Below are positions 42,210 through 50,357 of a stretch of DNA of 64,000 nt, one piece after another. The notes below the pieces were generated by a model, which saw only the letters and a program-made list of their open reading frames with translations, ran no database searches and was not told the origin of the DNA. Position numbers and translations under genes: made by a program. The stretch's first letter is position 1. Each line of letters opens with the position of its first letter. The DNA comes from Catenulispora sp. GP43. GTDB taxonomy: Bacteria; Actinomycetota; Actinomycetes; Streptomycetales; Catenulisporaceae. The DNA is taken from positions 62,001-126,000 of the forward strand of contig NZ_JBGCCT010000009.1 of the NCBI RefSeq assembly GCF_041260665.1, read 5' to 3'.

Positions 42210-43484
42210 ATGGACGCGCCCGAGAACCCCACCCCCGAGTCGGCCGAACTGCCCGAGCCCCGTGCGGCGGCGGCGATCGAGACCGAGACCGTCACCGAGG
42301 TTGTCGCCGAGGGCGGCGAGGCTGCCGCGGCCGGCGATGCTGTGAGCGAGCGCGGCGCCGACGCCGACGCTGAGGCCGATGCCGGCACTGGCGCGGACGA
42401 CGACACCGAAACCGGCACCGACGCACCGGCCGGGCCCGAGCCGCTGAACCTCGACAAGCTCGCCGACCAGGCCGAGCGTCCCGACGAGGCGGCCCGCGAC
42501 CAGATGCGCGCCCGGCTGGCCGAGCTGGCCGTCCCGGCCGCGGGCCTGGGGCGTTTGGAGGAGTTGGCGGTCTGGCTGGCCGGCGCCCGGGGCAGCGGTG
42601 AGGCGAAGGCGATCGAGCGGGCGCGGGTCGTGGTGTTCGCCGGCGACCACGGGGTGGCGGCGCTCGGCGTCTCGGCCACGGCCCCGGAGCAGGCGCAGGC
42701 CGTCACGGCCGCGCGTGTGAAGCAGATCGAGGACGGCGGCGGCGCGGTCGGCGTCCTGGCGCGCCTGCACGGCGCGACGGTGCGCGTGGTCGACGTGGCG
42801 GTCGGCAGCCCGTCCGGCCGGGTCGACAGGGAGGACGCGGCCACCCGCGAGCAGATCGAGGAGGCCTTCCGGCTGGGCATGGCCATCGCCGACGCCGAGG
42901 CCGACTCCGGCGCGGACGTGCTGATCCCGGCGATGGTCGGCGTGGGCGGCAGCACGGTGGCCTCGATCCTGTCCGGCGTCCTGACCGGCAAGGACGCGGC
43001 GGCGGTGACCGGCCGCGGCTCCGGCGTGGACGACACCGCCTGGATGCGCAAGTGCGCGGCCGTCCGCGACGCGATGCGCCGGGGCCGCCCGGTCCTCGGC
43101 GACCAGCTGGAACTGCTGACCAAGGTCGGCGGCCGCGACTTCGCGGCGCTGACCGGCTTCCTGCTCCAGGCGGTGATCCGGCGCGTGCCGGTCCTGCTCG
43201 ACGGCGTCACCACCACCGCCTGCGCGATGCTGGTGCAGCGCATCGCCTACCGCTCCCCGCAGTGGCTGCTGGCCGGCGCGCTGTCCCCGGAGCCGGCGCA
43301 CAAGGCGGCCCTGGACCGCCTCTCGCTCGAACCGCTGGTCGAGGGCTACGAGGTCCGCCAGGCCGAGGGCACCCTGGGCCTGCTCGCCCTGCCGATGGTG
43401 AAGGCCGCCGCCGCGCTGGCCGCGGAGCTGGCGACGTTCGCCGAAGCCGGGATCCCGGAGCCGGTGCTGCGGTCGCGGGTGTGA
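42210..43484 (+). CDS. cobT: Nicotinate-nucleotide--dimethylbenzimidazole phosphoribosyltransferase, with acidic N-terminal extension
   Basis: A 424-residue CobT; the usual length is near 350. Residues 1-75 are an Asp/Glu/Ala-rich extension (AEADAGTGADDDTETGTDA) not found in characterised enzymes. The core has ARVVVFAGDHGVAALGVSA, IPAMVGVGGSTVASILSG, VPVLLDGVTTTACAML and the C-terminal RQAEGTLG, with the expected catalytic glutamate. It makes the nucleotide loop of cobalamin. The ATG at 42210 is preceded by TAGGCT 9 bases earlier. Its stop overlaps cobS as GTGA. Confidence 0.92.
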   Translation: MDAPENPTPESAELPEPRAAAAIETETVTEVVAEGGEAAAAGDAVSERGADADAEADAGTGADDDTETGTDAPAGPEPLNLDKLADQAERPDEAARDQMRARLAELAVPAAGLGRLEELAVWLAGARGSGEAKAIERARVVVFAGDHGVAALGVSATAPEQAQAVTAARVKQIEDGGGAVGVLARLHGATVRVVDVAVGSPSGRVDREDAATREQIEEAFRLGMAIADAEADSGADVLIPAMVGVGGSTVASILSGVLTGKDAAAVTGRGSGVDDTAWMRKCAAVRDAMRRGRPVLGDQLELLTKVGGRDFAALTGFLLQAVIRRVPVLLDGVTTTACAMLVQRIAYRSPQWLLAGALSPEPAHKAALDRLSLEPLVEGYEVRQAEGTLGLLALPMVKAAAALAAELATFAEAGIPEPVLRSRV

Positions 43485-44401
43485 GGGCCGGCGGCCGGCG
43501 CGCTGATAGTTCGCGCGACGAAGCCGGTGCTGCGGCCGCAGACCTGAGCACCATCGACCGGCGCACTGATGATTCGCGCGCCGAAGCCGGTGCTGCGTCC
43601 CCCGGCCCGACCACCGCCGCCGAGCGCTGGCTGAACGGCCTCCGTCTCGCCTTCTCGACCCTCACCGCCCTCCCCGTCGGCCCGCCGCGCGAGGTCGACC
43701 GGTCGGTGGCTGGCCGCGCGATGACCTGCGCCCCGGCGGTCGGCGCGGTGCTCGGCGCGCTGGCCGCGGCGATCGGCGCGGGCTTCGGCTGGTGGACCTC
43801 CAGCCCCGTCGTCGCGGCGGTCGCCGGCGTGGCGACGCTCGCCGCGACCACCCGCGGCCTGCACCTCGACGGCCTCGCCGACACCGCCGACGGTCTCGGC
43901 TCGGCCAAGCCGGCGCCGGACGCGTTGCGCATCATGAAGGCCTCGGACATCGGCCCGTTCGGCGTCATCACCCTGGTTCTGGCCCTGCTCGGCCAGGTGC
44001 TGCTGCTCGCCGCCGCCTGGGGCCGGCACGGGGCCTGGTACGGCGCCTGCGCCCTGGCAGTGGCCTGCGTCGCCGGACGCCTCGCGGTGACGTGGGCCTG
44101 CCGGCCCGGCGTGCCCTCCGCACGGCCCGACGGCCTCGGCGCGTGGGTGGCGGGGAGCGTTTCGCGGGCGGCGGTCGGCGTGGCGTCGGCCGCCGCGGTG
44201 GCCGTGGCCGGTATCGCAGGGTTCTGGGCGAGCGACGGGGCGCGGTGGCTGCTGTGGCCGGCCGCCGTGGTGGTGGCCGTCGGCGCGGCGACCCTGGTGC
44301 TGCGCCACACGATCCGCCGCTTCGGCGGCATCACCGGCGATGTGCTGGGCGCACTCGTCGAGGTCGGGTTCACCGCCGCGCTGGTGGTTCTGGCCCGCTA
44401 G
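43481..44401 (+). CDS. cobS: Adenosylcobinamide-GDP ribazoletransferase
   Basis: A 306-residue membrane enzyme, the last step of cobalamin assembly. The motif GLHLDGLADTADGL and MKASDIGPFGV are typical, and about six helices follow. Before the conserved part (AERWLNGLRLAFSTLTALPV) the protein has about 47 extra residues formed from a duplicated segment (RADSSRDEAGAAAA and RTDDSRAEAGAAS). The GTG at 43481 overlaps the cobT stop by 4 bases. A start further in is conceivable if the duplicated segment is not translated. Confidence 0.9.
   Translation: MRAGGRRADSSRDEAGAAAADLSTIDRRTDDSRAEAGAASPGPTTAAERWLNGLRLAFSTLTALPVGPPREVDRSVAGRAMTCAPAVGAVLGALAAAIGAGFGWWTSSPVVAAVAGVATLAATTRGLHLDGLADTADGLGSAKPAPDALRIMKASDIGPFGVITLVLALLGQVLLLAAAWGRHGAWYGACALAVACVAGRLAVTWACRPGVPSARPDGLGAWVAGSVSRAAVGVASAAAVAVAGIAGFWASDGARWLLWPAAVVVAVGAATLVLRHTIRRFGGITGDVLGALVEVGFTAALVVLAR
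43496..43597 (+). repeat. Direct repeat of about 39 bases, two copies, at the start of cobS
   Basis: CCGGCGCGCTGATAGTTCG... (43496-43534) and CCGGCGCACTGATGATTCG... (43558-43597) match over about 39 bases with few changes. Both end GAAGCCGGTGCTGCG. Confidence 0.8.
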
Positions 44402-44432
44402 GGCGCACCGGCTCCGCGCTGGGCCGCCCATG

Positions 44433-44482
44433 GCTTGAAGGTGCCATGGAACCTTTGTGCCACCGGCTTTTTCTTTCAAAGC
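44433..44482 (+). terminator. Possible hairpin after cobS
   Basis: GCTTGAA and TTCAAAGC can pair (one bulge) outside an inner GGTGCCA / TGCCACC pairing, followed by a T-rich stretch (CTTTTTCTTTC) inside the loop region. The structure is irregular, so the call is weak. Confidence 0.3.
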
Positions 44483-44665
44483 TCTGACCTGGGCGCGAGA
44501 CTCTTACTCACCGGAAGGCGCCGACGGGCGTGCCGGATACGGCATCGGGATCTCCCGCCATGCCACACCCCCCATCTCGCCCACAGGAGTTCCGCCATGC
44601 CCGAAATCCCAAGATTCGCTGCCACACCACGCCGACTGCCGACGAAGACTGAGAAGAGAGCTGCG

Positions 44666-46948
44666 ATGGACAAGTTCCGCCGCCGGTTGTCCGGCGCACT
44701 GATCGCGGGTTCCGTGGCCGCCACGATGTCCGCCGCGCTCATCGCCGGACCGGCTCACGCCGACGGCGCACCGGCGTGCACCGACACCTCCGCCAAGGGT
44801 GGTGCGATCTCGCCGTGCATGATGCTGGCCCGCGCCGACAACTGGATCGCCAACGGTGTCCCCTACGACCAGGGCGGTTGGTACGCCAGCCCGTCGGGAG
44901 ACGGCACCTACCGTGAGGACTGCGCCGGCTTCGTCGCCATGGCCTGGCACATGACCTGGAGCCCGCCGGTCAGCTACGCCCCTCCGGGCCTGGACGACCC
45001 GTCGATCTCCAAGTACCTGGGCACCGTCAGCAGCCTGAAGGCCGCCGGCCAGTTGGCCACGATCCAGCCCGGGGACGCCCTGGTCCTCACCGGCGAGCAC
45101 ATCGTGCTGTTCGCCGGCTGGACGGACTCCTCGCACACGGCAGCGGTCATCGACTCCGAATCGCACACCGGTGTTCCCACCTCCCAGGCTTCGGGGCACG
45201 ACGCCTGGGACACCGACTACTTGATCAACAAGGGATACAAGGTCTACCGCTACAACAACGACCAGCTGAACAACCCCGCGAGCCCGCCCACGACCACCGT
45301 CACCGGCACGACCGTGACCTCATCGGCGGTCACGCTGACCGGTACGGCGAGCCCGGCCGCAGACTCCTTCTACTACCACGTCCAGCAGAACGGGGCCGAC
45401 AAGCTCGTCTCGCCGGCCGTGCCCGGCACGCCCGGGACGACCACGCACACCTGGCAGTTCGATCCCAAGCTCCTGCCGAACGGGACCTACCAGGTGGTCG
45501 CCACCGCGACGCTCAACGGGGTGATCGGCAGCTCCGCGCCCTCCCCGATCACCATCAACAACGGCCCGGTGGCACCGGCCGCCCCGACCGTCGCCGTGCC
45601 GTCCGGCCCGCTGTTCGGCACGATCGCGCTGACCGCCTCGGCCCCGGGCGCCAGCTCGGTGACGTACAAGCTCGACGGCACTGTGATCGGCACCTCGACC
45701 TCCGGCCCCGACTTCTCGCTCGAATGGGACACCGCGACGGCGACGCGCGGCGCGCACAGTCTGACGGCCGTCGCGAACAACTCCGGCGGTGCCTCGCCGG
45801 CCTCCTCGCCCCTGAGCATCACCGTGAGCTCGCACTCCAACCCGTCCCTGGCCGCGCTGCCGAACGGCGGCTTCCAGACCGCCTGGCACGGCGCCGACAC
45901 CCAGAACCCGGCGGGCAGCCTGTGGTTCGCCTCCGGCACCGGGACGGCCATCGCCGGCAACCCCGCGGACCCTGATGTGCTGGGGGTCGCCCCGGGCACC
46001 TCGCCCTCGGTCATCACCGAGCCCGACGGCAGCTGGGTGACCGCCTGGCACGCCCCCGACACGGACAACCCGACCGGCAGCCTGTGGATCGCGACGGGCA
46101 CCGGGACCACGGTCACCTCGATCGCCGAACCGGACAAGCTCAGCGTGGCCACGGACACCAGTCCGGCGCTGACCGCGCTTCCCGGCGGCGGCTGGGAGGT
46201 GGCCTGGCACGGCGCCGACACCCAGAACCCGAGCGGCAGCCTGTGGCTGGCCGCCGGCAGCGGCACCGTCATCGCCGGCAACCCGGCCGACCCGGACGTG
46301 CTCGGCATGGCCCCCGGGACGAGCCCGGCGCTGACCACCCTGTCCGACGGTTCGTGGGAGACCGCCTGGCACGGCGCCGCCGACACCGGCCCGGGCAGCC
46401 TGTGGCTGGCCAACGGCACCGGGACCACCATCAACGGCAACCCGGCCGACCCGGACGTGCTCGGCGTCGCCGAGGGGACCAGCCCGGCGCTCACCGCGCT
46501 GGCCGGCGGCAGCTGGGAAGTGGCGTGGCACGGCGCCGACTCCCAGAACCCGAGCGGCAGCCTGTGGCTGGCCAACGGCACCGGCACCGTCATCAACGGC
46601 AACCCGGCCGACCCCGACGTACTCGGCATGGCCCCCGGCACCAACCCCGCCATCGCCGCCTTGACCGACGGCACGTGGCAGGTCGCCTGGCACGGCGCCG
46701 CCACCAGCGGCCCGGGCAGCCTGTGGCTGGCCGACGGCACCGGGACCACCATCAACGGCAACCCGGCCGACCCGGACGTCCTGGGCGTGGCCGCCGGCAC
46801 CAGCCCGTCGCTGATCGCCCTGCCGGGTGCGCAGTGGGAGGTGGCCTGGGTCGGCGCGGACACCAACGACAGCCTGTGGCTCGCGACCGGCACCGGCACG
46901 GTCATCTCGGGCAGCCCGGCCGACCCGGACGTGCTCGGCGTCGCGTGA
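44666..46948 (+). CDS. Secreted NlpC/P60-like protein with seven C-terminal propeller-like repeats
   Basis: A 760-residue secreted protein. Signal peptide RRRLSGALIAGSVAATMSAA (cleavage near AHA); an NlpC/P60-type domain with the catalytic Cys in REDCAGFVAMAW and His in GEHIVLFAGW; two beta-sandwich segments (from VTGTTVTSSAVTLTG and APTVAVPSGPLFG); then seven repeats of about 52 residues with motif W-x-x-A-W-H-G, SLWLA.GTGT and NPADPDVLG. Seven copies fit a seven-bladed propeller, perhaps carbohydrate binding. An upstream ATG at 44597 has an excellent AGGAGT site, but the 23 codons between have low GC at third positions unlike this genome, so the ATG at 44666 (GAGAGAG upstream) is preferred. 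Confidence 0.85.
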   Translation: MDKFRRRLSGALIAGSVAATMSAALIAGPAHADGAPACTDTSAKGGAISPCMMLARADNWIANGVPYDQGGWYASPSGDGTYREDCAGFVAMAWHMTWSPPVSYAPPGLDDPSISKYLGTVSSLKAAGQLATIQPGDALVLTGEHIVLFAGWTDSSHTAAVIDSESHTGVPTSQASGHDAWDTDYLINKGYKVYRYNNDQLNNPASPPTTTVTGTTVTSSAVTLTGTASPAADSFYYHVQQNGADKLVSPAVPGTPGTTTHTWQFDPKLLPNGTYQVVATATLNGVIGSSAPSPITINNGPVAPAAPTVAVPSGPLFGTIALTASAPGASSVTYKLDGTVIGTSTSGPDFSLEWDTATATRGAHSLTAVANNSGGASPASSPLSITVSSHSNPSLAALPNGGFQTAWHGADTQNPAGSLWFASGTGTAIAGNPADPDVLGVAPGTSPSVITEPDGSWVTAWHAPDTDNPTGSLWIATGTGTTVTSIAEPDKLSVATDTSPALTALPGGGWEVAWHGADTQNPSGSLWLAAGSGTVIAGNPADPDVLGMAPGTSPALTTLSDGSWETAWHGAADTGPGSLWLANGTGTTINGNPADPDVLGVAEGTSPALTALAGGSWEVAWHGADSQNPSGSLWLANGTGTVINGNPADPDVLGMAPGTNPAIAALTDGTWQVAWHGAATSGPGSLWLADGTGTTINGNPADPDVLGVAAGTSPSLIALPGAQWEVAWVGADTNDSLWLATGTGTVISGSPADPDVLGVA
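45838..46945 (+). repeat. Seven tandem protein repeats of about 52 residues
   Basis: Units begin NPSLAALPNGG, SPSVITEPDG, SPALTALPGG, SPALTTLSDG, SPALTALAGG, NPAIAALTDG and SPSLIALPGA, each followed by W-x-x-A-W and a GTGT/NPADPD turn. Units 3 and 5 are nearly identical at the DNA level, as are 4 and 6, suggesting duplication of a two-unit block. The last unit is shorter. Confidence 0.9.
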
Positions 46949-46955
46949 CAGAACC

Positions 46956-47002
46956 CTGTGTAACAGAACCCTACTTGACAGACACCTGTGTAACAGAACC
47001 CT
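46956..47002 (+). repeat. 17-bp direct repeats after the propeller gene
   Basis: CTGTGTAACAGAACCCT occurs at 46956-46972 and 46986-47002, separated by 13 bases (CAGAACCCT is also partly present just after the stop). Short decayed repeat, no known function. Confidence 0.7.
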
Positions 47003-47015
47003 GGTAGTACAAAGG

Positions 47016-47051
47016 CAGTGCCCCGCTGACCGCCCGGTCGGCGGGGCACTG
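47016..47051. terminator. Bidirectional terminator hairpin
   Basis: CAGTGCCCCGC and GCGGGGCACTG form a perfect 11-bp stem. The inner bases GACC/GGTC can extend the pairing. It lies between convergent genes (propeller protein and MBL hydrolase) and can serve both. Confidence 0.7.
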
Positions 47052-47066
47052 GTGGTTCCGGCTCCC

Positions 47067-47972
47067 CTAACGCCGCAACACCCGGGCCCGCAGGGCACCC
47101 GCGAAGAACCTCCACTTCGCGAGCCCCGAAGGCTCGTAGAACACGATGAAGTCCTCGAACCTGTGCACCCCGCGCCGTCCGCCGACCCGTACCGCCGCGT
47201 CCCGCAACGCGGTCAGCTGCGCGACCGTCATCGGCAGCGCCCGCTCGCGCGGCTGATACGTCGCCCCGGCCGGGTAGTCGCGGTGGGGCCGGTCGGTCAT
47301 CTCGACGTGGCAGCCCATCACCCATGTCACCTCGTGCGCGGCGCAGAACGCCACCAGGCGGTTCAGGGTGGCCACCAGTTCCGGGGGGTCCGCGACGTAG
47401 ATCCGGCCCGGGTACACGGTGTCGCCGGTCAGCAGGAAGCCGGTCGCGGGGTCGAAGAACACCACCCCCGCCGCGTGGTGGCCGGGCGCGCCGATGGCGC
47501 GCAGGGCTCGGCCGCCGAGGTCGAATTCCACGTCCTGGTCCGGCCAGCGGGTGTCGTCGAACCCGAAGAACTCGCGCACCGCCTCCGGTTCCTTCGCGAC
47601 GACGACCGTGTCCGGCCGTCCGGCGAACTGGGCGTCGGCCGCGACGTGGTCGCCGTGGCCGTGCGTGTGCGCGACCACCAGCTCGTAGCCGTCGCGCGGG
47701 TGCCGGCGCAGCCAGTCCGCGACCAGGGCGTCGATCGTCTCGCGCAGCGGGAAGACCGCGGGGTCCGCGGTCGCCCCGGTGTCGAGCAGCAGGGCCCGGT
47801 CCTGGCCGAAGAGCAGGTAGAGGAACGGCGCCTCGAAGCTCGTGCTCTTGCTCTGGCGCAGGATCACCGTGCGCTCGTCGTAGGACCGCACCTGGATCGG
47901 CGGCTCCGGGGCCGAGCGCGAGCCCCAGCGCGGGACGCCGTGGTTCCAACTCAGGTCGAGCGGGCTCGGCAC
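47067..47972 (-). CDS. MBL-fold metallo-hydrolase
   Basis: A 301-residue protein of the metallo-beta-lactamase fold. Metal motif THGHGDH (H-x-H-x-D-H), APGHHAAG, the D in LTGDTVYPG and the H in MGCHVEMTD are present, so it should bind two metals. The specific substrate is unknown; the sequence resembles members of the glyoxalase II / hydroxyacylglutathione hydrolase-like group (RALLLDTGA near the N-terminus). GTG start at 47972; the stop of the aldose 1-epimerase gene is just 4 bases upstream, so both are in one leftward operon. Confidence 0.9.
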   Translation of the reverse strand: MPSPLDLSWNHGVPRWGSRSAPEPPIQVRSYDERTVILRQSKSTSFEAPFLYLLFGQDRALLLDTGATADPAVFPLRETIDALVADWLRRHPRDGYELVVAHTHGHGDHVAADAQFAGRPDTVVVAKEPEAVREFFGFDDTRWPDQDVEFDLGGRALRAIGAPGHHAAGVVFFDPATGFLLTGDTVYPGRIYVADPPELVATLNRLVAFCAAHEVTWVMGCHVEMTDRPHRDYPAGATYQPRERALPMTVAQLTALRDAAVRVGGRRGVHRFEDFIVFYEPSGLAKWRFFAGALRARVLRR

Positions 47973-47976
47973 GAGG

Positions 47977-48924
47977 TCAGACCGCCCCCACCACGATGCC
48001 CCAGGTGTGCGTCACCGACTGGCCGGGCTCCAGCACGATCAGGCCCTTGCCGCTGGCGAAGGCGTTCGGCGGGCAGCTCATCGGCTCGACCGCCAGGGCC
48101 GAGCGGCGGTACGGCGCGTCGAGGGGGTCGCCGGAGAACAGCTGCACCCACTCCAGGCCGGCGCCGAACCACATCGTCACGCCGTCCACGCCCTGGCCGA
48201 GGGTGACGCGGGCCTGGCCGTCGGCGTCGCGGACGATGTCCGTGTAGGCGGTGTCCAGGGTCACCGCGCGCAGCGAGCGGCGGTCGCGGAAGTCGTACGG
48301 GGTGCCGCCGACCGGGACCTCGCACTGCGGGATCATGCGCTCGTCGACCATCAGCCAGCGGCCGGCCGGGACCTGCGCCAGGCCCTGCGGGCCGTCCAGG
48401 CCGCCGTCCACCTTCAGGTAGGCGTGCGAGCCGATGCCGTAGGGCGCCTCCCAGTCGCCGGCGTTGCGCGCGCTCACCGAGACGGTCAGGCCCTCGTCCT
48501 CGTCCAGCGCGTACTCCGCCGCCAGCTCGAGCAGGAACGGGTAGCCGGGCTGCGGCTCCAGACGCAGGGTCAGGCGGACCGAGGAGTCGGTCTGGGCGTC
48601 GAGCTGCCAGTGCGCGTGGCGGGACAGGCCGTGGATCGCGTTGTTGCGCGCGGGTTCGGTGATCTCCAGCTCGCGCTCGACGCCGCGGAAGGTGTACTTG
48701 CCGTCGCGGATCCGGTTCGGCCACGGGATGAGCAGCTGACCGCTGCCGCCGACCGGGACGCCGTCCTCGGGGAACTCCATGATCAGTTCCCGGTTGTCCA
48801 GTCGCAGAGTCCTGAGAGCGGCCCCGACCTCGGTCACCGTGGCGGCGTACTGCCCCGCCTTGATCGTGTACTGCTGTCCGGTCGGCCGCTCGCCACCATT
48901 GCCCGTATGGGGGGTGCTGATCAT
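47977..48924 (-). CDS. Aldose 1-epimerase (galactose mutarotase) family protein
   Basis: A 315-residue beta-supersandwich enzyme. NNAIHGLSRHAHWQ contains the proton-shuttling histidine region, GIGSHAYLKVDGG a second, and AVEPMSCPPNAFASG the C-terminal substrate glutamate. It interconverts sugar anomers. ATG start at 48924. It is followed after 4 bases by the MBL gene. A terminator for the preceding gcvT gene stands right before it, so it probably has its own promoter. Confidence 0.93.
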   Translation of the reverse strand: MISTPHTGNGGERPTGQQYTIKAGQYAATVTEVGAALRTLRLDNRELIMEFPEDGVPVGGSGQLLIPWPNRIRDGKYTFRGVERELEITEPARNNAIHGLSRHAHWQLDAQTDSSVRLTLRLEPQPGYPFLLELAAEYALDEDEGLTVSVSARNAGDWEAPYGIGSHAYLKVDGGLDGPQGLAQVPAGRWLMVDERMIPQCEVPVGGTPYDFRDRRSLRAVTLDTAYTDIVRDADGQARVTLGQGVDGVTMWFGAGLEWVQLFSGDPLDAPYRRSALAVEPMSCPPNAFASGKGLIVLEPGQSVTHTWGIVVGAV

Positions 48925-48945
48925 GCGGCCATGCTCCCACGAAGG

Positions 48946-48971
48946 CGCCCCCGGCGCTCGGGCCGGGGGCG
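48946..48971 (-). terminator. Hairpin terminator after gcvT
   Basis: CGCCCCCGGC and GCCGGGGGCG form a perfect 10-bp stem with a 6-base loop, directly downstream of the gcvT stop on the minus strand and 22 bases before the epimerase start. Confidence 0.55.
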
Positions 48972-48989
48972 GATCACCTGAGCTCGGTC

Positions 48990-50099
48990 TCAGCCGCGGG
49001 TGCGCACGTCCACGAACGGAGGCTTCACCACGGTGAACGCCGCGGCCTTTCCGCGCACGTCCAGGTACACCGTGTCGCCCTCGGTGTACTCGCGGTCCAG
49101 CAGCGCCAGGCCGATGCCCTCGCGCAGGCTCGGCGAGAAAGTTCCAGAGGTGACCTCGCCGATCTGCTTGCCGTCGGCGTCGTTGACGACCATGTGCGCG
49201 CGCGGGATGGCGCGGTCCACGGCCTTGATGCCGCGCAGCAGGCGCTTCGCGCCCGCCTCGCGCTCGGCCAGCAGCGCCTCGCGGCCCCAGAACGCCGGCT
49301 TCTTCCAGCCCACGGCCCAGCCGGCGCGCGCCATGTTCGGCGTGATGTCCATCGACAGGTCCTGGCCGTGCAGCGGGTAGCCCATCTCGGTGCGCAGGGT
49401 GTCGCGCGCGCCGAGGCCGCAGGGGCGGATGCCGAACTCCTCGCCGGCGGCCAGCAGCGCGTCCCACAGCGCCTCGGTCTTGTCCCACGGCGCCACCAGC
49501 TCGTAGCCGTGCTCGCCGGTGTAGCCGGTGCGGCAGACGGTGAGCGGGGCGTCCTGGAACGAGGCGACGGCGAAGGACATGTAGTCGTGCTCGGTCGGCA
49601 GGCCGAGCGCGGCCAGCACCTCGGCCGACTTCGGGCCCTGAACCGCCAGCACCCCGAAGTCGCGGTGCCGGTTCTCGATGGCGACGCCCTCGGGGGCGGC
49701 GGCCTGCAGGCGGCGGACGACCTCGGCGGTGTTGGCCGCGTTGGGGATCAGGAAGACGTCCTCGGGGCCGTTGAGGTAGGCGATGAGGTCGTCGACCACG
49801 CCGCCGGTGGCGTCGTCGCAGCACAGCGTGTACTGCGCCTGGCCGGGCTCGATGCGCTGCAGGTCGTTGGCCAGCACGGAGTTCACGAACGCCGCCGCGC
49901 CCGGGCCGGTGACCGAGGCCTTCCCGAGGTGGCTGACGTCGAAGACGCCGACCTGCTCGCGGACCGCCGCGTGCTCCTTGAGCACGCCTCCGGTCTTGCT
50001 GTACTCGATCGGCATGTCCCAGCCGCCGAAATCGGACATCTTGGCGCCCAGGGCGACGTGCCGGGCATGCAGGGGCGAGGTCAACAGATCGCTGGTCAC
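48990..50099 (-). CDS. gcvT: Glycine cleavage system T protein (aminomethyltransferase)
   Basis: A 369-residue enzyme that moves the methylene of glycine-bound lipoyl-H protein to tetrahydrofolate. Typical segments: SDFGGWDMPIEYSK, VGVFDVSHLGKASVTGPGA, CRTGYTGEHGYELVAP, GARDTLRTEMGYPLHGQDL and EVTSGTFSPSLREGIGLALL. The other gcv genes (gcvP, gcvH) are not in the window. The GTG start at 50099 has TATCGT 8 bases ahead, so it may be leaderless. No glycine riboswitch is evident in the 258-base divergent gap to pepA. Confidence 0.95.
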   Translation of the reverse strand: MTSDLLTSPLHARHVALGAKMSDFGGWDMPIEYSKTGGVLKEHAAVREQVGVFDVSHLGKASVTGPGAAAFVNSVLANDLQRIEPGQAQYTLCCDDATGGVVDDLIAYLNGPEDVFLIPNAANTAEVVRRLQAAAPEGVAIENRHRDFGVLAVQGPKSAEVLAALGLPTEHDYMSFAVASFQDAPLTVCRTGYTGEHGYELVAPWDKTEALWDALLAAGEEFGIRPCGLGARDTLRTEMGYPLHGQDLSMDITPNMARAGWAVGWKKPAFWGREALLAEREAGAKRLLRGIKAVDRAIPRAHMVVNDADGKQIGEVTSGTFSPSLREGIGLALLDREYTEGDTVYLDVRGKAAAFTVVKPPFVDVRTRG

Positions 50100-50107
50100 A
50101 GGCCGAG

Positions 50108-50113
50108 ACGATA
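50108..50113 (-). promoter_or_regulatory. -10 box of gcvT
   Basis: TATCGT on the minus strand ends 8 bases before the GTG at 50099; no ribosome site lies between. Confidence 0.4.
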
Positions 50114-50357
50114 CCCGAGAAGGGCACTCCGGCGAGCCACGGCCGAGGCGGTGCGCAGCGACGGGGGGATGGACTGCCCGGGAACGGGGAAGGTCATCCC
50201 GGCGCCTCGCCCGGCATGCCGCTACGGAATACAGTCGCCTAAAGTAACGATGACTCGGGTGACGGCCGCCTCGACCGCTGTGAAGGGCGACCCCTGCGAA
50301 GGGCGACCCCCTTCCCCGCCAGAATCTGCAGATGTCCTAGCGAGAACTGGATCAACG

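Noticed and set aside
44597-44665. ATG with AGGAGT as the start of the NlpC/P60-like gene
   Set aside because: The ribosome site is good, but the following 23 codons have low GC at third positions and would give an overlong signal peptide. Kept as an alternative only.
44402-44665. c-di-AMP (ydaO) riboswitch upstream of the NlpC/P60 gene
   Set aside because: Such switches precede many actinobacterial wall hydrolase genes, but I could not see their conserved core here.
50100-50357. Glycine riboswitch upstream of gcvT
   Set aside because: No recognisable tandem aptamer core, and a -10 box sits 8 bases from the start.
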